From the NCBI RefSeq assembly GCF_000373365.1, contig NZ_KB891244.1:146-34686 (forward strand): a stretch of 34,541 nt of DNA, given 5' to 3'. Origin of the DNA: Parafrankia discariae. GTDB lineage: Bacteria; Actinomycetota; Actinomycetes; Frankiales; Frankiaceae. The position numbers were made by a program, and so were the translations under genes. Positions 22,984 to 31,595 of this stretch are shown in pieces. The notes under the pieces were generated by a model. It made no database searches. It saw nothing but the letters and a program-made list of their open reading frames with translations, and was not told where the DNA came from. Position 1 is the first letter of the stretch. Each line of letters starts with the position of its first letter.

Positions 22984-24810
22984 ATGACGGTTGAGGTCGG
23001 TGGGGCGAACGGCAGGCGTACCGCCGGCCCGGCGCGGAAGGCGGCGGCCGTGGCGCCGGTCGGCCGGGTGCTCGGCACGGAGGAGAACACGCCTCTGCTG
23101 TTCCACGTCGCCCTGCTGGAGGGCAGCTACCTGCAGCTTGACGACGTGGTCGTCACCGTCCGCGCGGTGCCCGGGGTCGGGCCGGTGATGACCGCCGGCA
23201 TCGTCACCCAGGTGCGGGCCCGGCACGAGGGCGCGTCCTTCGGCTCGGATGTCTTCCTGATCGCCGACGGCGTCCTGCCCGCGCAGGTGCAGGAGATCGC
23301 CGAGGTCACCACGACCCGGGTGGAGCCGGAGGTCTACGTCCCGCCGCTGCCCGGTGAGCAGGTGCGGCGGGCGACCGGCGACGAGCGGGCGACGGCGCTG
23401 TACTTCGACATGATGGACAAGCGGATCCCGGTCGGCATCGGGCGGGACGGCAACCCGATCTACGTCAACCTCGAGTTCCTCGACGGCACCCGGGGCGCGC
23501 ACGTCTCCATCAGCGGCATCTCGGGGGTCGCCACCAAGACCAGTTTCGCGCTCTTCCTGCTGCATTCGATCTTCCGCTGTGGGGTGCTGGGGCGGGCCGC
23601 GGTGAACACCAAGGCGCTGGTGTTCTCGGTGAAGGGCGAGGACCTGCTGTTCCTCGACCACGGCAACGTCCGGATCGACGACGATGTGCGCGCGCGCTAC
23701 CGCCTGCTGGACCTGCCCGCCGAGCCGTTCCGCTCGGTCGGCTTCTTCGCCCCGCCGCTGCCCGACGACACCTCGGGACGGCCGCACGTCGCCTCCCGGC
23801 CTACCGGGGTGGCCGCGTTCTGGTGGACGATCCAGGAGTTCTGCGCGGGTGAGCTGCTGCCGTACGTGTTCGCCGACGCCGAGGACGACCGCAACCAGTA
23901 CACGATCGTCGTCCACCAGGTGGCCCTGCGGCTGCGCACGGACGCGGTGCCCGCCGGCGCCGACGGGGCCGTCAGCATCGACGGCCAGCTGGTGCGGACC
24001 TACTCCGAGCTGGTCGACCTGATCGTCGACCGGCTGACCGACGAGGAGACGCGCCGGGACTGGGCCGGCCCGGTGACGGGCGCCGGGACGGTCAACGCGT
24101 TCGTCCGCCGGCTGCGGTCGTCGTTGCGTTCGCTGCGGTCGCTGATCCGGGCGGATCTGGCGGACAGTCCGCGCCGGCGGGTGTCGACGGCCGACCAGCA
24201 GGTGACCGTGGTCGACCTGCACAACCTGCCGGAGCGGGCGCAGCGGTTCGTCGTCGGGGTGGTGCTCGCCGCGGAGACGAGACGCAAGGAGGAGGCCGGC
24301 GCCGGCGGCCTGCTGTTCACGATGATCGACGAGCTGAACAAGTACGCCCCGCGGGAGGGCACGAGCCCCATCAAGGAGGTGCTGCTCGACATCGCCGAGC
24401 GTGGCCGTTCGCTGGGCATCATCCTGATCGGCGCGCAGCAGACCGCGAGCGAGGTCGAGCGGCGGATCATCGCGAACAGCTCGATCAAGGTGGTCGGCCG
24501 GCTGGACTCGGCCGAGGCGGGCCGGCCCGAGTACGGGTTCCTGCCGCCCGGGCAGCGCGCCCGGGCCACGCTGGCCAAGCCGGGCACGATGTTCATCTCC
24601 CAGCCGGAGATCCCGGTGCCGCTCGCGGTGGAGTTCCCGTTCCCCGCCTGGGCGACCCGGCACTCCGAGACCGCGGGCCTCGCATCCGCGGCCACCGACC
24701 CGCCGCCCGGCTCACCCACCGGACCGCCCGGCAAGCCGCCCCCCGCGCCGATGCCCCGCAACCCCTTCGACCTCCTGCCCAACCCCACCGACGAGGCCCC
24801 GCCGTTCTGA
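22984..24810 (+). CDS. herA: HerA-like hexameric ATPase / DNA translocase
   Basis: ATG at 22984, after a G-rich GGGGG stretch, gives 608 residues. The N-terminal 150 residues look like a HAS-barrel (GRVLGTEENTPLLFHVAL, PVMTAGIVTQVRARHEG). The ATPase core has an unusual P-loop, ISGISGVATKTS (Lys185), where the canonical GxGK is replaced by ATK. Walker B is LLFTMIDELNKYAP (Asp449, Glu450), followed by the sensor-like GAQQTASEVERRI and an SIKVVGRLDSAEA stretch typical of HerA/FtsK-fold translocases. A proline-rich tail of about 50 residues ends the protein. It lies 22 bp before sbcD and in one operon with sbcC and a NurA-like nuclease. By analogy with archaeal HerA it would pump DNA for the nuclease. 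The name HerA is by homology only. Confidence 0.8.
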   Translation: MTVEVGGANGRRTAGPARKAAAVAPVGRVLGTEENTPLLFHVALLEGSYLQLDDVVVTVRAVPGVGPVMTAGIVTQVRARHEGASFGSDVFLIADGVLPAQVQEIAEVTTTRVEPEVYVPPLPGEQVRRATGDERATALYFDMMDKRIPVGIGRDGNPIYVNLEFLDGTRGAHVSISGISGVATKTSFALFLLHSIFRCGVLGRAAVNTKALVFSVKGEDLLFLDHGNVRIDDDVRARYRLLDLPAEPFRSVGFFAPPLPDDTSGRPHVASRPTGVAAFWWTIQEFCAGELLPYVFADAEDDRNQYTIVVHQVALRLRTDAVPAGADGAVSIDGQLVRTYSELVDLIVDRLTDEETRRDWAGPVTGAGTVNAFVRRLRSSLRSLRSLIRADLADSPRRRVSTADQQVTVVDLHNLPERAQRFVVGVVLAAETRRKEEAGAGGLLFTMIDELNKYAPREGTSPIKEVLLDIAERGRSLGIILIGAQQTASEVERRIIANSSIKVVGRLDSAEAGRPEYGFLPPGQRARATLAKPGTMFISQPEIPVPLAVEFPFPAWATRHSETAGLASAATDPPPGSPTGPPGKPPPAPMPRNPFDLLPNPTDEAPPF

Positions 24811-24832
24811 CCTCCGGCCGTTAGGGACCGCC

Positions 24833-25996
24833 ATGAAGTTCCTGCACACCTCGGACTGGCACCTCGGCAAGACGCTCAAGGGACGCAACCGGCTCGACGA
24901 GCAGCGCGCGGTACTCGGGGAGATCATCGGGATCGCCCGGGAGCACGAGGTCGACGCGGTGCTCGTCGCCGGGGACGTCTACGACAGCGCGGCCCCGCCG
25001 GCGGCGGCCCAGCAGCTCGCCGTGCAGGCGCTGGTCGCGTTGCGCGGCACCGGGGCCGAGGTGGTCGTGATCGCGGGCAACCACGACCATCAGCCGACCT
25101 TCGACGCCTACCGGCCGCTGATGTCCGCCGCCGGGATCACCCTGGTCGGAACGCCGCGCACCGCCGCCGACGGTGGGGTGGTCACGTTCCGGGCGCCTGG
25201 CACCGGGGAGCCGGTGACCGTGGCGGCGTTGCCGTTCGTCTCCCAGCGGTACGCCGTCCGCGCCGCAGACCTGGTGACCCAGACGCCCGACCAGACCTCG
25301 GCCCGCTACGACCAGGTCGTGCGCGCCCTGGTGGAACAGTTGCGCGGCGGCTTCGACGACAACGCGGTGAACCTCGTCCTGGCCCATCTGACGGTGACGA
25401 ACGGCCTGTTCGGCGGCGGGGAGCGGATGGCCCAGTCGATCTTCGAGTATCACGTGTCCGCGGCGGCGTTCCCCGCGGACGCCCACTATGTGGCGCTGGG
25501 GCATCTGCACCGGCGGCAGACCCTCGCCGCGCCGTGTCCGGTGGTGTACTCCGGTGCGCCGCTCGCGGTCGACTTCGGGGAGCAGGAGAACACGAACGTG
25601 GTGTGCCTCGTCGAGGCGAGCCCCGGCGTCCCCGCCCGGGTCACCGACATCGCGCTGACGGCCGGCCGCCGGCTGCGGACGGTCCGCGGCACGGTCGCCG
25701 AGCTCGCCGCGCGGGCCCCGGAGCTCGCAGAGGACCTGCTGCGGGTGGTGGTGCGCGAGCCGGCCCGGGCGGGGCTGCGCGACGACGTCCAGGAGCTGCT
25801 GCCGAACGCGCTCGAGGTCGGCATCGATCCGGAGTTCCGGGTGGCCCTCGGCGGGTCACGCCCGAGCGCGGCGGCGCTGGCGCGGCGCAGCCCGGCGGAC
25901 CTGTTCCGGGAGTACTGCGCCGCCGAGCGGTTCGACGATCCCCGGGTCGAGGCGCTGTTCGTCCGGCTGCACGACGACGCCTCCAGCGGCGACTGA
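24833..25996 (+). CDS. sbcD: Exonuclease SbcCD, subunit D (Mre11-like)
   Basis: ATG at 24833 with AGGGA five bases upstream gives 387 residues. All phosphoesterase motifs are visible: DWHLGK near residue 8, GDVYD, GNHDH, the LAHLTV histidine and YVALGHLHRR. These residues bind the two manganese ions of Mre11-family nucleases. The C-terminal third would be the capping domain and the SbcC-binding segment. Product and partner act on DNA ends and hairpins, with 3'-5' exonuclease and endonuclease activity in characterised relatives. The next gene is 20 bp downstream, so the complex is co-expressed. Confidence 0.95.
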   Translation: MKFLHTSDWHLGKTLKGRNRLDEQRAVLGEIIGIAREHEVDAVLVAGDVYDSAAPPAAAQQLAVQALVALRGTGAEVVVIAGNHDHQPTFDAYRPLMSAAGITLVGTPRTAADGGVVTFRAPGTGEPVTVAALPFVSQRYAVRAADLVTQTPDQTSARYDQVVRALVEQLRGGFDDNAVNLVLAHLTVTNGLFGGGERMAQSIFEYHVSAAAFPADAHYVALGHLHRRQTLAAPCPVVYSGAPLAVDFGEQENTNVVCLVEASPGVPARVTDIALTAGRRLRTVRGTVAELAARAPELAEDLLRVVVREPARAGLRDDVQELLPNALEVGIDPEFRVALGGSRPSAAALARRSPADLFREYCAAERFDDPRVEALFVRLHDDASSGD

Positions 25997-26016
25997 GGGA
26001 CCTGGGAGGAGACTGA

Positions 26017-29000
26017 ATGCGCCCGGTACAGCTGGACCTCGCCGGTTTCGGGTCGTTCCGGGAACCGGCGGTGCTCGACCTCGCCGACGCCGACTACTTC
26101 GCGCTGGTGGGCCCGACCGGCGCCGGCAAGTCGACGCTGATCGACGCGCTGACGTTCGCGCTGTTCGGTTCGGTGCCGCGCTGGAACAACCGGGCGACGG
26201 TGCACCTGGCGCTCGCCCCGACCGCGGCCCGGGGCACCGTGCGTCTCGTCTTCGACGTGGCCGGCGCCCGCTACGTGGTGGCGCGGGAGCTGCGCCGGGC
26301 CGCCCGCGGCGGGGTGAGCGTGCGCAACGCCCGGTTCGAGCGGCTGGTCGACCCGGCCGGCGCGGGTGAGCCGGGGGAGCCGACGGAGGTGCTCGCCGCG
26401 GGCGCGCCCGCGGTCACCGCGGCGGTCGAGGAGCTGCTCGGGCTCACCTTCGAGCATTTCTGCACCTGTGTGGTGCTTCCGCAGGGTGAGTTCGCCGAGT
26501 TCCTGCGGGCGAAGCCGAGCGAGCGGCAGGCCATCCTCACCCGGCTGCTCGGGCTGGGCGTCTACGACACGATCCGCGCGGCGGCCAACGCCCGCGCGAG
26601 TGACCAGCGTCAGCGCGCGGACGTGTTCGCCGAGCAGCTCGCCGGGTACGCGGACGCGACGGCGGCCGCCGAGACCGCCGCGGCCGACCGGGTCGGGGCG
26701 CTCACCCGGCTGGCGGCCGAGGTGGCCGGCGCGCTCGCCGAGCTGGCGGGGCTGGACACCGCCGCCGCGCAGGCCGCCGCCGAGACCGCCAGGCTGGCCG
26801 CCGAGCGCGACCGGCTCGCCGCCGTCCGGCCGCCGGCCGGGCTGGCGGATCTCGCCGGGCGGCTGCGCGCGGCCCGGGCCGCCGACACGGATGCCCGTGA
26901 GCGCCGGCAGGAGGCCGAGCGGGCGGACAGCGTCGCGCGGGAACAGCTCGCGGCCGCCGCGCCGCGCGGCCCGCTCGACCGGTCTGCCCGTGACCACGCG
27001 GAGCTCGCCGACCTGCTCGCGACCCGGCCGACGGCCGGCACCGAGCAGGCCGCCGCCGACACGGCCCTCGCCGCCGCGGCCGCGGCGCTCGAGGAGGCGA
27101 GAGACGGGCTGGCGACGGCGCGGGCCGCCGAACGAGCGGCCGAGCGGGCCGCCGACCTCGCCGCCGCCGAGACGGGCCGGCTCGGGTCCGAGCTGGATCT
27201 GCTCGCCGGTGTCCGGGCGCCGGGTGGGCTGGCGGCCCTCACCGGCCGGCTGCGCGAAGCCGAGGCGGTGCGGGCCGCGGCCGTCGAATATCGGGAGGCG
27301 GCCGAGCGGGCGGATACCGCCGTCCGTGCGGAGCGGGCCGCCGCGCCGCCGCGTGGCCCGCTGGAGCGGGCGCTGCGCGACCACGAGCGGCTCGCCGAGC
27401 TGTCGGCCGGCCAGGCCGGGGCGGCGGCCGCCCACGGCGAGGCCCGGGCCGCGCTCGACCGGGCGAACGCGGCCCTGGAGGCGGCCCGGCACGCCCGGCA
27501 GCGGGCGGCCGGCGTCCGGGACGAGGCCGCCCGCGCCGATCTGGCCGCGGCGCTGCGGCCGCACCTGGTGGTGGGGGAGGACTGCCTGGTCTGCGCGCGG
27601 CCCGTCGCGACGCTGCCACCCGCGTTGCCGGCCGCCGGTCTCGGTGTCGCGGACGAGGCGGTGGCCGCCGCCGAGCACGAGCTCGCCGCCTGCACCGCGC
27701 AGGCGCACGCCGCCACGCGGGCGGCGCTGGAATCCGAGGCCCACCTCACGGACCTGGATAACCGGGTCGAGGAGCTGCGTCGCGGGCTCACCGACGCGCC
27801 GGACGCCCGGCACGCGGCGGCTCTGCTCGCGGACGTCGAACGGCTCGACGGCGACGTCGCCCGTGCCGACCTGGCGCTGCGTCGGGCCCGTGACGCCGCG
27901 GCCGCCGCCGACGCGGCCGTCACCCGCTCCCGGGACGAGGCGGCCGGGGCCCGGCGGGCGCTCGACGCCGTCCGCGACCCGTTGGTGTTCCTCGGCGCCC
28001 CCGCTCTGCCGGACGGTGACCTGGAGGCGGCCTGGGCGACGCTGGTCACCTGGGCCGCCGGGCTGGCCCGTGACCGGGCCGGCCAGCGGGACGCGGCGGC
28101 CGGGCGCTCGGCCGCGGCCGCGGGGTCGCTCGCCGCCGCGCGGCAGGCGCTGGCCCTCGCCTCCGCGGGGCAGGCGCGGGCGGACGAGGAGCGGATCGCC
28201 GCGGCCCGGGCCCAGCAGCGGGCCGCCACCCGGATCGCGACCCTGGACGATCGGACCGAAGCCCTGCGCGCCGCGCTCGCCGGTGCGCCGACCGCTGCGG
28301 CGGTGGCGGCCGCGCTCGCCGAGCTGGACCGACTCGCCGCCACCGCCGACCGGGCCGACCAGCGGCTGCGTGCCGCCCGGGCGGAGGCCGACGACGCCGA
28401 GCGGGCGTTCGAGCGGGCCCGGGACGCCCTCGGCGCGGCCGGCGTCGCGCTGGCCGCGGCCCGCGACGGTCTCGTCCCGCTCGGCGCGCCCGTGGTCGAC
28501 GGCGAGGACGTCCTGGCCGGCTGGACGGTGCTGGCCGACTGGTCCCGCGGGCAGGTGACGGCCCGGGAGCGGCTGCTCGCCGAGGCCGCCGCCGAGGCCG
28601 AGGCCGCCCGCCGGCGGCACGAGGAGGCGGACCGGGCGCTGGGCGAGCGGCTCGCCACCCACGATCTGCCACCCGGCCCCGGCCCCGGCCCCGGTTCTGG
28701 TTCTGGTTCTGGTTCCAGGACCGCCGACGGTGCGTCCGTCGTGGTGGCGGACGGGCTGGCGGGGGCTCGCGCGGAGCTCGCCCGGGTCGTCGAGCGCCGG
28801 GCCGAGGCCGCCCGGCTCGCCGCCGAGGTGGCGGCGGCGCGTGAGGCGGATCAGATCGCCCGCCAGCTCGGCCAGCTGCTGCGCTCCGACCGGTTCCCGC
28901 GCTGGATGGTGGCCGCCGCGCTGGATATCCTGGTCGAGGAGGCGTCGGTGACGCTGTCGGAGCTTTCCGGCGGGCAGTTCGAGCTGACCCACGAGGAGGG

Positions 29001-29358
29001 CGAGTTCCTGGTCGTCGACCACGCCGACGCCGACTCGCGCCGGCCGGTGCGGACCCTGTCCGGCGGGGAGACGTTCCAGGCCAGCCTGGCGTTGGCGCTC
29101 GCGTTGTCCTCCCAGCTGCGGGCGATGGCGGCCGGTGGGGCGGCCTCGCTCGACTCGCTGTTCCTCGACGAGGGCTTCGGCACCCTCGACGAGGCGACCC
29201 TGGATGTCGTCGCGAGCACCCTGGAGAGTCTCGCGAGCGGCGGCGGGCGGATGGTCGGCCTGGTCACCCACGTCCAGGCGCTGGCAGAGCGGGTCCCCGT
29301 ACGCTTCGCGGTGAACCGGGACCAGCGGACGTCGACCGTCGTCAGGGAGCGCACTTGA
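26017..29358 (+). CDS. sbcC: Exonuclease SbcCD, subunit C (Rad50-like SMC ATPase)
   Basis: ATG at 26017 follows GGGAGGAGA, an excellent Shine-Dalgarno, and gives 1113 residues. The N-terminal ATPase half has Walker A GPTGAGKST (Lys38) and the Q-loop LPQGEFAEFL. Two very long Ala/Glu/Arg-rich coiled-coil arms flank the zinc hook CLVC (Cys523 and Cys526). The C-terminal half has signature TLSGGETFQAS and Walker B LFLDEGFGTLDE (Asp1051, Glu1052). All key residues are present, so it should be an active Rad50-type clamp for SbcD. A Gly-Pro/Gly-Ser hexamer repeat interrupts the returning coiled coil at about residues 887-900. The stop overlaps the next start (TTGA). Confidence 0.95.
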   Translation: MRPVQLDLAGFGSFREPAVLDLADADYFALVGPTGAGKSTLIDALTFALFGSVPRWNNRATVHLALAPTAARGTVRLVFDVAGARYVVARELRRAARGGVSVRNARFERLVDPAGAGEPGEPTEVLAAGAPAVTAAVEELLGLTFEHFCTCVVLPQGEFAEFLRAKPSERQAILTRLLGLGVYDTIRAAANARASDQRQRADVFAEQLAGYADATAAAETAAADRVGALTRLAAEVAGALAELAGLDTAAAQAAAETARLAAERDRLAAVRPPAGLADLAGRLRAARAADTDARERRQEAERADSVAREQLAAAAPRGPLDRSARDHAELADLLATRPTAGTEQAAADTALAAAAAALEEARDGLATARAAERAAERAADLAAAETGRLGSELDLLAGVRAPGGLAALTGRLREAEAVRAAAVEYREAAERADTAVRAERAAAPPRGPLERALRDHERLAELSAGQAGAAAAHGEARAALDRANAALEAARHARQRAAGVRDEAARADLAAALRPHLVVGEDCLVCARPVATLPPALPAAGLGVADEAVAAAEHELAACTAQAHAATRAALESEAHLTDLDNRVEELRRGLTDAPDARHAAALLADVERLDGDVARADLALRRARDAAAAADAAVTRSRDEAAGARRALDAVRDPLVFLGAPALPDGDLEAAWATLVTWAAGLARDRAGQRDAAAGRSAAAAGSLAAARQALALASAGQARADEERIAAARAQQRAATRIATLDDRTEALRAALAGAPTAAAVAAALAELDRLAATADRADQRLRAARAEADDAERAFERARDALGAAGVALAAARDGLVPLGAPVVDGEDVLAGWTVLADWSRGQVTARERLLAEAAAEAEAARRRHEEADRALGERLATHDLPPGPGPGPGSGSGSGSRTADGASVVVADGLAGARAELARVVERRAEAARLAAEVAAAREADQIARQLGQLLRSDRFPRWMVAAALDILVEEASVTLSELSGGQFELTHEEGEFLVVDHADADSRRPVRTLSGGETFQASLALALALSSQLRAMAAGGAASLDSLFLDEGFGTLDEATLDVVASTLESLASGGGRMVGLVTHVQALAERVPVRFAVNRDQRTSTVVRERT
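28675..28716 (+). repeat. Hexanucleotide repeat in sbcC
   Basis: Three copies of GGCCCC (28675-28692) are followed by three GGTTCT and one GGTTCC (28693-28716). In frame they encode three Gly-Pro and four Gly-Ser pairs, a flexible insertion in the C-terminal coiled-coil arm. Confidence 0.95.
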
Positions 29359-30467
29359 CCGAGGCACCAGCACGCCCGCGGCCGGCCGCGCCGGCCGGAC
29401 CGGCCGCCGCACCGTCCGCACCGGTCGAACCCGCCGCACCGGTCGTGCCCGCGGGCGGGATGAGGTTCAGTGTCGACGCCTGGGATCCCGGCTACGGGAC
29501 GAGCCTCGGCGAGGAGGAGCTCGTCGAGTCCAGCGCCCCGGTCGTGCTGGACGTCGAGGTGCCCGAGTCGGCGTGGGCGCCGCGGGACCCGGCCCCGGGC
29601 ACGGCCGCGCCGGCCGCGGTGCTGTTCGTCGACGGGGTGCGCCGGGTCGAGGGCCGCGCCTGGATCCACGACAGCGTGCCCACCGGTGAGCGGGCGACGT
29701 CCGCGCTGCCGGCCCTGTGCGCCTCCTACGCCAGCGGCGTCGTCTGCTGCTGCGCTGCCGGGGCCCACCTGGCCGTCGCGACGGTGCGCCGGGGGACGTT
29801 CACCGCCGCCGCGCACGCCGCGGACGTCCGGACGTCCGCCGGTGACTATCCCGTGCGCCGCACGCGCGCGACCGACCCGGTCGGGCTGAGCCTGGCGTTG
29901 CAGCGGGCCCTCGGCGAGCTCGAGGTGGAGTCGGCCGCCGCGGCCCGCGCCCAGCTCGGCGACCACCCGACCGGCGGCCACCCGGGCGGCCACACCGGCG
30001 GCCACCTGGCGGACGGCACCGACCTGCTGGTCGTCGACGGCCCGCTGCGCGGGCGTCAGCATCTGCCGCGGACCCTGGGCTTCGTCAAGACCCACCAGTC
30101 GGCCTACCTTCCGCCGCGCCAGCACGCGATGGTCGGCACCCTGGGCCCGGGGCAGCGCACCCCGGTCTTCCTGATGGGTTCCAGCTGGGACCGGCACAGC
30201 TGGTACCTGCGGCTGCCCGGCGGGCCGGGCGCGCCGTGGGCCGGGGTGGTGCGGGTCGAGTGCGGCGCGGACATGTCCGCCGCCGAGGCGATCGCGCTGG
30301 CCGACCAGAGCCAGGTGACGCTGCGGCGCTTCGCCTCCGCCGAGTTCAAGGACGCCCGCGCCCCGCAGAACCTCTACCCGATCGCCGGCCTGGAACGGGC
30401 GCTGCGCCGCCGGATGGGCGACCCCCAGCTGCTGTACCGCGCGCTGCGCCGTGCCGCGGTGAACTGA
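29355..30467 (+). CDS. nurA: NurA-like DNA-end nuclease
   Basis: TTG at 29355 overlaps the sbcC stop by four bases, with GGGAG five bases upstream, and gives 370 residues. A disordered Ala/Pro leader of about 40 residues comes first. The body has the NurA-type pattern: [12 protein letters not shown] (Asp93), then [10 protein letters not shown] (Asp228), [11 protein letters not shown] (Lys245), and a C-terminal [20 protein letters not shown]. NurA proteins are manganese-dependent nucleases of RNase H-like fold that resect 5' ends together with HerA. A Gly-Gly-His repeat at 29970-30005 lies between the two aspartate motifs. The assignment rests on motif pattern plus the herA-sbcD-sbcC context, so it is likely but not certain. 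Confidence 0.75.
   Translation: MTEAPARPRPAAPAGPAAAPSAPVEPAAPVVPAGGMRFSVDAWDPGYGTSLGEEELVESSAPVVLDVEVPESAWAPRDPAPGTAAPAAVLFVDGVRRVEGRAWIHDSVPTGERATSALPALCASYASGVVCCCAAGAHLAVATVRRGTFTAAAHAADVRTSAGDYPVRRTRATDPVGLSLALQRALGELEVESAAAARAQLGDHPTGGHPGGHTGGHLADGTDLLVVDGPLRGRQHLPRTLGFVKTHQSAYLPPRQHAMVGTLGPGQRTPVFLMGSSWDRHSWYLRLPGGPGAPWAGVVRVECGADMSAAEAIALADQSQVTLRRFASAEFKDARAPQNLYPIAGLERALRRRMGDPQLLYRALRRAAVN
29970..30005 (+). repeat. Three 12-bp repeats in the nurA-like gene
   Basis: ACCGGCGGCCAC, CCGGGCGGCCAC and ACCGGCGGCCAC follow one another at 29970, 29982 and 29994. They encode [12 protein letters not shown] in a loop before the second aspartate motif. Confidence 0.9.
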
Positions 30468-30469
30468 GC

Positions 30470-30495
30470 CGGCCGCCCCCGGCGGCGGGGCCGGG
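30470..30495 (+). terminator. Hairpin after the DNA-end-processing operon
   Basis: CCGGCC (30470-30475) pairs with GGCCGG (30490-30495), with further GCC/GGC pairing inside. It begins two bases after the stop of the nurA-like gene. There is no U-run. A GTACGA...TCGTAC dyad follows at about 30499-30531. Confidence 0.4.
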
Positions 30496-30618
30496 TGGTA
30501 CGAACTCGTGGGACGTACGGGGTCGTACGAGGTGGCAGTGGGACGCAGTCGTGCGTGGTCGCACAGGAAGCGGGTTGTCTTGTCCGTCGCAGGTTCCTCG
30601 CCGGTGTCGCCCGAGCCG

Positions 30619-31527
30619 ATGTCACCGGAGTCGACCCGGGTCGGGTGGATCGGCACCGGGGTGATGGGCGCGTCCATGTGCGGGCACCTGCTGCGCGGTG
30701 GCTACCGGGTGACGGTCACGACCCGCAGCCGGGACAGCGCGGCCGGCCTGCTCGCCGCGGGGGCGACCTGGGCCGACTCGCCCGCCGAGGTGGCGGCCGG
30801 CAGCGACGTCGTGTTCTCGATGGTGGGCCTGCCCGCGGACGTCCGCGAGGTGCTGCTCGGGCCCGCAGGCGCGCTCGCCGGTGCCGCGCCCGGGGCGGTG
30901 CTCGTCGACATGACGACGAGTGAGCCCGCGCTGGCGGTCGAGATCGGCCGGGCCGCCGGTGAGGTCGGGGCGCACGCGCTGGACGCGCCGGTGTCGGGCG
31001 GCGACGTCGGCGCCCGCAACGCCACCCTGTCGATCATGGTCGGTGGCCCGGTCGACGTGTTCGAGGCGGTCCGCCCCGGGTTCGCGGCGCTGGGCGCCGT
31101 GATCGTCCGGCAGGGTGATCACGGCGCCGGTCAGCACACGAAGATGGTCAACCAGATCCTCATCGCCAGCACCATGGTCGCGATGTCGGAGGGACTGCTG
31201 TACGCCAGCCGGGTCGGGCTGGACGTCGCCGGGGTGCTGGAGTCGGTGGCCAGCGGCGCCGCCGGCAGCTGGTCGCTGTCGAACCTCGCGCCGCGGGTGG
31301 TGGCCGGGAACTTCGCGCCCGGGTTCTTCGTCGACCACATGGTCAAGGATCTCGGTATCGCGCTCGCCGAGGCGCGGCGGGCCAGGCTCGCCCTGCCGGG
31401 GCTGGCGCTCGCCAACCAGCTCTACGTGGCCCTGCAGGCGCAGGACCGCGGCCGGGACGGCGCCCAGGCACTGGTGCACGCGCTGGCCTCGCTGTCCGGC
31501 CTGGAATGGCCCCCGCACCCGGCGTGA
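30619..31527 (+). CDS. NAD(P)-dependent beta-hydroxyacid dehydrogenase (3-hydroxyisobutyrate dehydrogenase-like)
   Basis: I start at ATG 30619, giving 302 residues, the usual family length. GTG at 30604 is possible, and the frame is open back to 30508. The Rossmann motif is [13 protein letters not shown], and the substrate-binding signature is [17 protein letters not shown]. The catalytic lysine lies in [11 protein letters not shown], and the C-terminal helical domain includes [17 protein letters not shown]. Members oxidise beta-hydroxyacids or reduce the corresponding semialdehydes in the cytosol; the individual substrate is not predictable. No strong Shine-Dalgarno is visible for any start. 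It follows the nuclease operon but a hairpin separates them, so it is probably transcribed independently. Confidence 0.9.
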   Translation: MSPESTRVGWIGTGVMGASMCGHLLRGGYRVTVTTRSRDSAAGLLAAGATWADSPAEVAAGSDVVFSMVGLPADVREVLLGPAGALAGAAPGAVLVDMTTSEPALAVEIGRAAGEVGAHALDAPVSGGDVGARNATLSIMVGGPVDVFEAVRPGFAALGAVIVRQGDHGAGQHTKMVNQILIASTMVAMSEGLLYASRVGLDVAGVLESVASGAAGSWSLSNLAPRVVAGNFAPGFFVDHMVKDLGIALAEARRARLALPGLALANQLYVALQAQDRGRDGAQALVHALASLSGLEWPPHPA

Positions 31528-31595
31528 CCGGGCCCGGCTGCCCCCACCACGGGCCGGCGGCGCGTACGCCGAGGTCAGCGGGGTAGACGGTAGCA

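Noticed and set aside
25486-29439. A 1317-codon open frame on the minus strand opposite sbcD/sbcC/nurA
   Set aside because: It is Arg/Gly/Pro-rich, has no domain, and is explained by the high third-position GC of the genuine plus-strand genes with complete SbcC motifs.
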